A model generated the notes under the pieces. It ran no database searches, was not told the origin of the DNA, and was given only the letters and a program-made list of their open reading frames with translations. A DNA stretch of 64,000 nucleotides from Roseitranquillus sp963776845 (GTDB lineage: Bacteria > Pseudomonadota > Alphaproteobacteria > Rhodobacterales > Rhodobacteraceae): the NCBI GenBank assembly GCA_963776845.1, contig CAVZOJ010000006.1, positions 1 to 64,000 on the forward strand, given 5' to 3'. This document shows positions 56,901-64,000 of the stretch, piece by piece. The position numbers and the translations under genes are program-made. Each line of letters opens with the position of its first letter. Positions within the stretch are counted from its first letter, which is position 1.

Positions 56901-58266
56901 CTCGAACCGTGTGTGGATGGCTCCCGCGGGGCAAGGGCGCTGTTCGGTGGCTGGGTTTGGTCGGTCGCGGCCATGTGTACGGCGTCTGATGTGCAGCGTG
57001 GCAGCTGCGCGCCCTGATGAAGTCCGCCGGCGCTCGGGTCCCGATCAATGGCACGCACTCGGAGGTGCTTCGGTTCGAACAGGGTGTCCCGATTGCCGTT
57101 TCGCCGTCCTGTCGCCATCACCTCACGTCGCGCCTCACCGTCTCGGAGCCGGTCTGCGCCGGCGTGTTCTGTCAGACCGGGGCTGCCCGGTAGCTTTCGC
57201 CGCTCCTGACGAGCGCCCAGACGACCCGCGCCATCCGGTTGGCCAGGGCGATGGCCACCACCTTCACAGGCTTTCTCTCCAGCATCTTCCAAAGCCAGTC
57301 GGTCCCGGGTCGTCCGCGGCGCCGGCCTGCGATCTGCGCCATGGCGCCGAGGTAGAGCAGGCGTCGCAGGTAACGGTTTCCAGCCTTCGAGAATCCGCCC
57401 GAGCCGCTCCTTGCCGCCGCTCGAATGGGGCTTCGGCGTGAGCCCGAGCCAGGCGGAATAGTCTCGCGCGGAGCGGAACGCCGCGACGTCGGGCGTGGTG
57501 ACGGCGAAGGCGCTCGAGGCAATCGGTCCGAGCCCGGGGATCGTGGCGAGACGTCGGGCGAGCGGGTCGCTCTTCTGCGCCGCTTCGATGCGCGCGGTGA
57601 CCGTCTCGATCCGGGCGCGCAGATCGCGGAGCTGGCCAGCCAGCAGGTCGAGGGCGGGTCGCGCGGCCTCGGGCGTCTGCTCCGCAGCGGCAAGGAGCCG
57701 GTCGACATTCTGGATACCCTTCGCCACCACGATCCCGAACTCGGCGAGATGCGCACGGATCGTGTTCACGGTCTGGGTCTGCTGGCGGATGAGGAAGTCC
57801 CGCGCCTTGTGGTCGAGCAGCGCCGCCTGAGCCTCCGCCGACTTCACCGGCACGAAGCGCATCGTCGGCCGCGTCACCGCTTCGCAAATCGCCTCCGCGT
57901 CCGCCCTGTCGGTCTTGCCGCGCTTTACATACGGCTTCACGTATGCCGCCGGCATGAGCCGCACCTCGTGGCCGAGCGCCGAAAGCTCCCGCGCCCAATG
58001 ATGCGCACCGGAGCAAGCCTCCATCCCGATCAGGCACGGATCGAGACGCGAGAAGAAGGTTAGAACCTGGCCCCGGCGCAGCTGCCGACGCAGCACAACG
58101 GGCCCATCTACGCTCACGCCGTGCACCTGGAAGATGCTCTTCGCCAGATCGATGCCGATGGTGGTAGGCTGTTCCATGGATGGCTCCCTTCGGTGGACTG
58201 TTCAACAACACCCACCGTGGCACATCCCGATGCCGGGAGCGGGAGCCATCCACTCCATCAATGGCG
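56901..58266 (-). mobile_element. IS1111-type (IS110 family) element, copy 1
   Basis: 1366 bp, bounded by CTCGAACC at 56901 and CGCCATTGAT (minus) at 58266. Subterminal inverted repeats of 15 bp, GTGGATGGCTCCCGC, lie near each end (about 56912 and 58237), the hallmark of the IS1111 group. It splits istA between GALHSEPW and RTRLFAELP. Compared with copy 2 it has one extra A in the transposase (57392) and very few substitutions. Confidence 0.88.
57172..58177 (-). pseudogene. IS1111-type transposase, copy 1, frameshifted
   Basis: MEQPTTIGIDLAKSIFQVHG (first Asp of the DEDD domain), LIGMEACSGAHHWARELSAL, KRGKTDRADAEAICEAVTRP and TIPGLGPIASSAFAVT, the helix-hairpin-helix of IS110 transposases, are as in copy 2. 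At 57392 an extra A converts the ERLGRISKAGNRYLRR segment into another frame, so the C-terminal Ser-containing domain is not made. Otherwise essentially identical to copy 2. Confidence 0.88.
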
Positions 58267-58885
58267 ACACCATGGCTCACTGTGCAGCGCGCCGGGCTTT
58301 CGTTGGATCACGGCCAGGTAGTGGCGCCAGTCATGGATCGTCCGGGGAAGCAGGTGATGCGAGCGCTGGATCACCCGCGGGTGCTCGCAGACGATCTGCC
58401 CCTCGGCCGCGACCACGAGCCGGTCGGGGTAGATCCGCAGGCTGACCGGGCGGTTGGCGAAGGACACGGGGACGCTATAGCGGTTCCGCTCGAAGCTGAT
58501 CAGACAGGTCGGCGACACCCGCTTGCTCTGCTCGACGAAGCCGTCAAAGGCCGGCGGTGTCGGCATCAGGGCCATCTTCTCAAGGGCCCAGACCTCCGAG
58601 ATGGTCCCCGACAGCGTGCCATGTGTGCGCTCCCACAGCTCGATGCAGCGCTGCTCGAGCCAGGCATTCAGTGCCGCCAGATCAGGAAAGTCGGGCATCA
58701 GGTGCAGAACCAGGTGGCGGGCATCCTGCACGTTCTTCTCGACCTGTCCTTTCTCCCAGCCGGCCGCCGGATTGCAGAACTCCGCTCGAAGACGTAGTGA
58801 CTGATCATCGCCAGGAACCGGGCATTGACCTGACGCGCCTTGCCGGAGCCGACCCGATCCACCGCAGTCTTCGCGTCCATTGTCG

Positions 58886-60250
58886 CTCGAACCATGTGTG
58901 GATGGCTCCCGCGGGGCAAGGGCGCTGTTCGGTGGCTGGGTTTGGTCGGTCGCGGCCATGTGTACGGCGTCTGATGTGCAGCGTGGCAGCTGCGCGCCCT
59001 GATGAAGTCCGCCGGCGCTCGGGTCCCGATCAATGGCACGCACTCGGAGGTGCTTCGGTTCGAACAGGGTGTCCCGATTGCCGTTTCGCCGTCCTGTCGC
59101 CATCACCTCACGTCGCGCCTCACCGTCTCGGAGCCGATCTGCGCCGGCGTGTTCTGTCAGACCGGGGCTGCCCGGTAGCTTTCGCCGCTCCTGACGAGCG
59201 CCCAGACGACCCGCGCCATCCGGTTGGCCAGGGCGATGGCCACCACCTTCACAGGCTTTCTCTCCAGCATCTTCCAAAGCCAGTCGGTCCCGGGTCGTCC
59301 GCGGCGCCGGCCTGCGATCTGCGCCATGGCGCCGAGGTAGAGCAGGCGTCGCAGGTAACGGTTTCCAGCCTTCGAGATCCGCCCGAGCCGCTCCTTGCCG
59401 CCGCTCGAATGGGGCTTCGGCGTGAGCCCGAGCCAGGCGGAATAGTCTCGCGCGGAGCGGAACGCCGCGACGTCGGGCGTGGTGACGGCGAAGGCGCTCG
59501 AGGCAATCGGTCCGAGCCCGGGGATCGTGGCGAGACGTCGGGCGAGCGGGTCGCTCTTCTGCGCCGCTTCGATGCGCGCGGTGACCGTCTCGATCCGGGC
59601 GCGCAGATCGCGGAGCTGGCCAGCCAGCAGGTCGAGGGCGGGTCGCGCGGCCTCGGGCGTCTGCTCCGCAGCGGCAAGGAGCCGGTCGACATTCTGGATA
59701 CCCTTCGCCACCACGATCCCGAACTCGGCGAGATGCGCACGGATCGTGTTCACGGTCTGGGTCTGCTGGCGGATGAGGAAGTCCCGCGCCTTGTGGTCGA
59801 GCAGCGCCGCCTGAGCCTCCGCCGACTTCACCGGCACGAAGCGCATCGTCGGCCGCGTCACCGCTTCGCAAATCGCCTCCGCGTCCGCCCTGTCGGTCTT
59901 GCCGCGCTTTACATACGGCTTCACGTATGCCGCCGGCATGAGCCGCACCTCGTGGCCGAGCGCCGAAAGCTCCCGCGCCCAATGATGCGCACCGGAGCAA
60001 GCCTCCATCCCGATCAGGCACGGATCGAGACGCGAGAAGAAGGTTAGAACCTGGCCCCGGCGCAGCTGCCGACGCAGCACAACGGGCCCATCTACGCTCA
60101 CGCCGTGCACCTGGAAGATGCTCTTCGCCAGATCGATGCCGATGGTGGTAGGCTGTTCCATGGATGGCTCCCTTCGGTGGACTGTTCAACAACACCCACC
60201 GTGGCACATCCCGATGCCGGGAGCGGGAGCCATCCACTCCATCAATGGCG
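58886..60250 (-). mobile_element. IS1111-type (IS110 family) element, copy 2
   Basis: 1365 bp from CTCGAACC at 58886 to CGCCATTGAT (minus) at 60250, with the same 15-bp subterminal repeats. It splits istA just after GVPRRGIYDS. The flanks on the two sides, GCGTCCATTG and CAATGGACGC, are reverse complements of each other, which may reflect the target chosen or bases carried with the element. The transposase is intact. Confidence 0.9.
59157..60161 (-). CDS. IS1111-type transposase, intact (DEDD)
   Basis: A 334-residue IS110-family transposase. The RuvC-like DEDD residues lie in TIGIDLAKSIFQVHG (Asp), LIGMEACSGAHHWAR (Glu) and KTDRADAEAICEAV (Asp, Asp), followed by a helical linker, the helix-hairpin-helix LATIPGLGPIASSAF, and the C-terminal Tnp_20 domain DYSAWLGLTPKPHSSGGKER with ISKAGNRYLRRLLYLGAMAQ, which contains the conserved Ser. 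ATG 60161 follows a GGGAGCC site. IS110 enzymes are guided by a bridge RNA encoded in a non-coding end of the element. This copy could be active and may be the parent of copy 1. Confidence 0.93.
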   Translation of the reverse strand: MEQPTTIGIDLAKSIFQVHGVSVDGPVVLRRQLRRGQVLTFFSRLDPCLIGMEACSGAHHWARELSALGHEVRLMPAAYVKPYVKRGKTDRADAEAICEAVTRPTMRFVPVKSAEAQAALLDHKARDFLIRQQTQTVNTIRAHLAEFGIVVAKGIQNVDRLLAAAEQTPEAARPALDLLAGQLRDLRARIETVTARIEAAQKSDPLARRLATIPGLGPIASSAFAVTTPDVAAFRSARDYSAWLGLTPKPHSSGGKERLGRISKAGNRYLRRLLYLGAMAQIAGRRRGRPGTDWLWKMLERKPVKVVAIALANRMARVVWALVRSGESYRAAPV

Positions 60251-61035
60251 GATCAATGGACGCTGTCGTAGATGCCCCGCCGCGGCACGCCGCCGAAGAC
60301 GCGGAATGCGTGCCAGTGAACGTCGAACAGCATCTCGTGGGTTTGCAGCAGGTAGGCCCGGAGCAGGAACGCCCTGCTGTGCGAGAGCTTGATGTGGGCG
60401 ACCTGGAGCTTGGTATTCTCCCCGGCAATCGTCGCCCAATCCTCGCTCCAGTCGAACTGGAAGGCCTCCCCGGGCTGGAAGGCCAGCGGCACGAAGGTGC
60501 CGCGTCCGGCGGTCTGCTGCTCGCGCTGGCGGTCGGCCTTCCACTTCCGTGCGAAGGCCGCGACCCGACCATAGGAGCCCTCGTAGCCGAGGGCGACCAG
60601 ATCGGCGTGGATCAGCTTCAGGGTCCGTCGCCCCTTGCGGGACTTGCCCGCCTCCGTCTTCAGCCAGGCCGACAGCTTGTCGGCGAAGGGATCCAGCTTG
60701 CTCGGCCGTTCCGGAACTCTGAACGCCGGCTCCACCGCTCCCGACCGCAGGTACTTGCGGATCGTGTTCCGCGACAGCCCCGTCCGCCGTGCAATCTCCC
60801 GAATCGAAAGCTGATCCCGCAATGCCCCTCGTCGGATCACGCTCATTAACGCCATGTCGATCACCCCGTTGCCCCCGGCTTCTCGAGCCAGGGGGCATTG
60901 GAACATGGGTCACTTCTCAGTGGAAATCTGCCGGCTGCCCGGGTCAGTTCTCAGCGCAAATCAACAGCCATGGGAAGCGTTTTCATCTGCGAAAAGCAGC
61001 GCCATGTTCGCGAGATGGATAGTTGGAGGTTCCGA

Positions 61036-62669
61036 GTGATCGAGGATGGCGGGAAAAGCTCGGTGCGCGCCGCGGACGTGCTCGCGCGCCGCCTCTACGC
61101 GGCCGGATGCCGACATGCGTTCGGGATGCCGGGCGGCGAGGTCCGACCCTCATCGATGCGCTCGAAGGCGCGGGTATCCGCTTCATCCTGGTCAAGCACG
61201 AGAATGCTGGCGGCTTCATGGCGGAAGGCGTGCATCATCGCGACGACGCGCCCGGAATCCTCGTCGCGACGATCGGCCCTGGCGCGATGAACTGCGTCAA
61301 TGTCGTCGCCAATGCTCTTCAGGATCGCGTTCCCTTGATCGTGCTCACGGGCGCTGTCGACGCGGACGAGGCCCATACCTACACTCATCAGGTGATGGAC
61401 CACGGCGCGGTCTTCGCGCCGGTGACAAAGGCCTCCTTGCGCTTCACGTCCGACGCTGCCTTTGCGATAGCGGACAAGGCGGTGGCGATTGCCACGGACC
61501 CACGACCGGGCCCAGTCCACGTCGATGTGCCCATCGGCGTAGCGGACGCGCGCGTCGACGCCGCCGATATACCGGGCCGCGCGCCTTCGTCGCCTGTCGC
61601 GCCGGCGCCAGGTCCGCCGCTGGAGAGGGCACGTCGAGCCCTCTCCGACGCCTGTCGGCCGCTGATGATCGCCGGCCTCGATGCGGTGAACGAGCACGCG
61701 GGCGCGGCGGTCGCCGACACGTGCCGCCGGTTCGGCGTTCCGCTCATCACGACGTACAAGGCAAAGGGACTTATGAGCGAGGACGAGCCTCTCGCTATGG
61801 GCGGAGCGGGACTGTCGCCGCTGGCCGACGCGCATCTCCTGCCGCTCGTCGCGGCCGCCGATACGGTTCTTTGCGTCGGATACGACCCGATCGAAATGCG
61901 GGCGGGCTGGCGCAACGCCGTGGATCCGCGTCGGCAGGAGGTGATCGACATCGCCGCTGCGGAGAACCGTCATTTCATGCACCAGGGCAGCATCAATTTC
62001 GTCGCCGGATGTGCCGAGACTCTGCGTGCCATCACCGACGGCCTCGTACCGCGCGAGACCTGGCTTTCGCGGGAACCCGCGAAAGCCAAGGCCGCGTTGG
62101 CGATCGCCTTTCCGCGGGACGAGGCGTGGGGGCCGGCGGCGGCGATCGACGAGTGCTGGCAGGCGCTCCCGACCTCCACGCTTGCGACCGCGGACAGCGG
62201 AGCGCATCGGATCCTGCTCTCTCAGATGTGGGTCTGCCGGAAGCCCCGCGGCCTGATGCAGTCTTCGGCGTTCTGCACGATGGGGTGTGCTGTCCCGCTG
62301 GCGATCGGCGCCGCACTCGCGGAGCCGGACAGATGCGTGGTGGCCTTCACGGGCGACGCCGGCTTTCTGATGGTCGCGGGCGAACTCGCGACGGCAGCCG
62401 AGCTCGGCGTCCGTCCGATCATCGTCGTGTTCGTCGACGCCCGCCTCGCACTGATCGGGTTGAAGCAGCGCAGTCGGGGGTTCAGGAACGTCGGTGTCGA
62501 CTTTGCGCGGCCCGACGTCGCCGCGACCGCCAGAGCCTTTGGCGGGCACGGCGTCACCGCGCGCGACAGGGAGACACTCCGCGCTGCGGTCGCGGACGCA
62601 CAGGACGCCGACCGCTTTACCGTGATCGCGGTCGAGATTGAGCGAGGGGACTATGACGGACGCATCTAA
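61036..62669 (+). pseudogene. TPP-dependent acetolactate-synthase-like enzyme, one-base frameshift
   Basis: GTG 61036 is seven bases after GGAGG and starts IEDGGKSSVRAADVLARRLY AAG, the Pyr-binding N-terminus. After GMPGGEV one base is missing (near 61143; GAGGTC-CGACC where the frame wants an extra T), then the frame continues LIDALEGAGIRFILVKHENA GG (Glu-containing helix), ATIGPGAMNCVNVVANALQD, and the PP domain with CAVPLAIGAALAEPDRCVVA and FTGDAGFLMVAGELATAAEL (GDG-like cofactor motif). About 545 residues in all. Partner gene is a CoA-transferase, so decarboxylation or transfer on a 2-oxo acid or CoA thioester is possible. The single indel may be an assembly error. Confidence 0.75.
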
Positions 62670-63859
62670 GAGTACGGGTGCCCTCGAGAGCGTTCTCGTC
62701 CTCGACCTGACGCGCATCCTCGCCGGGCCCACGGCAACGCAACTCATGGGCGATCTGGGCGCGACTATCCTCAAGATCGAGAACCCGGCCACCGGCGGCG
62801 ATGACACGCGGACGTGGGGCCCGCCCTTTGCGGCGTCCGCAGACGGCGGGCGCAGCGACCTCAGCGCCTACTTCATGTCGTCCAACCGCAACAAGAAGAT
62901 CCGTAGCGATCGACTTCACCTCCGAAGAGGGTCGCGACGTGCTCCGGCGGTTGGCGGCACGGGCCGATGTCGTCATCGAGAACTTCAAGCCCGGCGGGCT
63001 GGCGAAGTACGGCCTCGACTACGACAGCCTCTCCGCAAACCATCCGTCCCTGATCTACTGCTCGATCTCCGGCTACGGGCAGACCGGTCCCAATCGGGAG
63101 AAGCCCGGCTACGACCTGATGGCGCAGGGCTATGGCGGCATCATGAGCCTCACGGGCGAGCCCGATGGGGCGCCGATGAAGGTCGGCGTCGGGATCGCCG
63201 ACGTCATGTGTGGGATGTATGCCACGATCGGCGTGCTCGCCGCGCTCCGCCACCGCGATCGGACAGGTGAAGGACAGCAGATCGACCTCTCTCTCGTCGA
63301 CACGCAGATGGCCTGGCTGATCAACGAAGGAGTCAATTACCTTACGTCGGGCGAAGTGCCGGTGCGGCGCGGCAATGCCCACCCGAACATCGTACCCTAC
63401 GACGTCTTCGCGACGCGAGATGGCCACGTCATCATCGCCGTCGGAAACGACGCGCAATTCCGGCGCTTTTGCGATTTTCTCGGAGCGCCGGACATGGCCG
63501 AGTGGCCGCTCTACCTTACGAACTCCGATCGACTGGCCAACAGAGGTCCGCTGACGGAGGCGATTGCCACAAGCCTTGCCGGGCGTACGACGGCCGAAGT
63601 CATCGCGGGTCTCGAAGCTCGCCGCGTGCCGGTCGGACCGATCCAGACCGTCGACGCGGCACTGACCAGCGAACAGGCCAGAGCCCGTGGCACGGTCGTG
63701 GCGCATGACCACCCGGGCGTGCGCGGCGGCTCCGTCCGCCTGCTTGGCAACCCGCTCAAGATGTCGCGGACCCCTGTCCGCTACTTGAGGCCGCCTCCGG
63801 TCTTCGGCGCCGACACCGAGGAAGTGCTATCCTGGGTACGTGGAGAGGGTGACGACTAG
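62653..63859 (+). pseudogene. CaiB/BaiF-family CoA-transferase, one-base frameshift
   Basis: ATG 62653, overlapping the upstream gene by 17 bases, begins MTDASKSTGALESVLVLDLT RILAGP. Near 62899 one base too many (an A after NRNKK) shifts the frame; the rest is open from there: VAIDFTSEEGRDVLRRLAA, CSISGYGQTGPNREKPGYDL (family signature) and GVGIADVMCGMYATIGVLAA with the catalytic Asp, to EEVLSWVRGEGDD. About 400 residues combined, normal for class III CoA-transferases. Paired with the TPP enzyme this resembles, in layout only, oxalate- or 2-hydroxyacid-CoA pathways. Confidence 0.78.
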
Positions 63860-64000
63860 AGCGCCGGCCCCAATGCTGAGCCGGGATCACGCCAATCTTT
63901 GTCTTCTGCAGCCGGCCCAGCCACGTCGGTGGAGCTGCGCTCTTTCGAGGGGCATCGCAGGATTGATCTTGCCTACAATGACTTACACGCTGGTGGTAAA
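63860..64000. other. window end, no gene seen
   Basis: The last 141 bases hold no recognised gene or structure. The AT-richer last 50 bases could be a promoter region for a gene beyond the window. Confidence 0.3.

Larger units (their letters stand above)
56551..60906 (-). pseudogene. istA: IS21 transposase IstA, interrupted twice and frameshifted
   Basis: Three pieces on the minus strand: 60906-60251 (MSVIRRGALRDQLSIREIAR, the helix-turn-helix, to FDVHWHAFRVFGGVPRRGIY DS, first Asp region QFDWSEDW), 58885-58267 (KTAVDRVGSGKARQVNARFL, GWEKGQVEKNVQDARHL with the catalytic Glu, VSPTCLISFERNRYSVPVSF, DRLVVAAEGQIVCEHPRVIQ to GALHSEPW) and 56900-56551 (RTRLFAELPEAFRRLQQHLL to RKQGARHAS). Both gaps are filled by the same IS1111-type element. 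A further one-base deletion (FE-RAEFC) breaks the middle piece. Stop and istB start overlap by 11 bases, the standard IS21 arrangement. Confidence 0.85.
55699..60966 (-). mobile_element. IS21-family element carrying two nested IS1111-type insertions
   Basis: Both ends carry the paired short repeats typical of IS21 termini: left TGTTGTTTTCCGCTGAGAAC then GAGAAGTGACCC, right (reading minus) TGTTGATTTGCGCTGAGAAC then GAGAAGTGACCC. Total 5268 bp; subtracting the two inserts leaves about 2537 bp, the normal size. Order on the minus strand: istA (three pieces), istB. No target duplication was recognised. Confidence 0.85.

Noticed and set aside
57380..57400. Programmed frameshift in IS1111 copy 1
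   Set aside because: Copy 2 is the same element with one A fewer and an intact frame, so the extra base is a mutation or error.
58258..60237. 659-codon minus-strand frame crossing IS1111 copy 2 and istA
   Set aside because: It joins an out-of-frame reading of the IS1111 element to the middle of istA. The two parts belong to different genes separated by the element's end.

Overview
The window is GC-rich DNA that reads like an accessory region of an alphaproteobacterium, most probably of the Rhodobacterales (Paracoccaceae/Roseobacteraceae). Support comes from the high GC, the IS families present (IS5, IS66, IS21, IS91, IS1111, IS481, IS1595), the DUF1992 gene, the egtB-egtD pair and a two-helix coiled-coil gene of a type common in that order. 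No rRNA, tRNA, CRISPR array or replication gene was seen. Family assignments come from reading translated frames and recalling family motifs; no search was run.

Layout. 1-2.6 kb: a partial SbcD-type metallophosphoesterase, a WYL regulator and an IS1595 transposase remnant. 2.9-4.1 kb: an IS5-family element with a small palindromic in-frame insertion. 4.1-5 kb: an atypical two-gene unit of unknown function. 5.2-9 kb: a wrecked defence locus (type I hsdR, Abi_2 and hsdM remnants). 9.2-11 kb: small gene, IS110 and LysR remnants. 11.6-14.6 kb: a split SF1 helicase plus PLD nuclease resembling the type II Mokosh protein but without a Walker A. 14.65-17.3 kb: an IS91-type element with its own tyrosine recombinase, carrying two copies of a tiny palindrome. 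17.5-20.2 kb: DUF1992, a sulfite-oxidase-like enzyme, an ABC-exporter scar.

20.3-27.9 kb is the best preserved metabolic block: a dipeptide/nickel-type ABC importer (binding protein, two permeases, a fused double ATPase) translationally coupled to a fumarase/aspartase-superfamily lyase, with a convergent LysR gene. 28.4-31.8 kb: a small fragment, a secreted asparaginase-like protein and an AraC regulator. 32.1-36.3 kb: a chain of truncated genes (TPR, methyltransferase, wHTH protein, MATE pump, second methyltransferase) joined at abrupt breakpoints, ending at an intact GlxA-type regulator. 37.8-40.6 kb: FAD-oxidase, IS66 and IS5 remnants. 40.7-45.2 kb: DedA-like membrane protein, GH13 scrap, and a GbsR-cydA-cydB (bd/CIO oxidase) operon. 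45.3-47.1 kb: a frameshifted cation/proton antiporter. 47.6-51.5 kb: GlcG scrap, IS1595 N-terminus, an IS5 element, an arylsulfatase tail and an intact IS481 with a clean target duplication.

51.6-54.3 kb: a cytosolic copper-storage-type four-helix protein followed by egtB-egtD for ergothioneine synthesis, then a membrane coiled-coil protein. 55.7-61.0 kb: an IS21 element whose istA gene carries two near-identical insertions of one 1365-bp IS1111-type element. 61.0-63.9 kb: a TPP-dependent enzyme and a CaiB/BaiF CoA-transferase, each broken by one base.

Two themes recur. First, decay: dozens of single-base indels, internal stops and fused gene ends, either real pseudogenisation or uncorrected assembly error (several indels are in homopolymers). 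Second, small repeated structure: a roughly 100-180 bp dispersed repeat at five places, and 24-50 bp palindromic insertions inside transposase-type genes.
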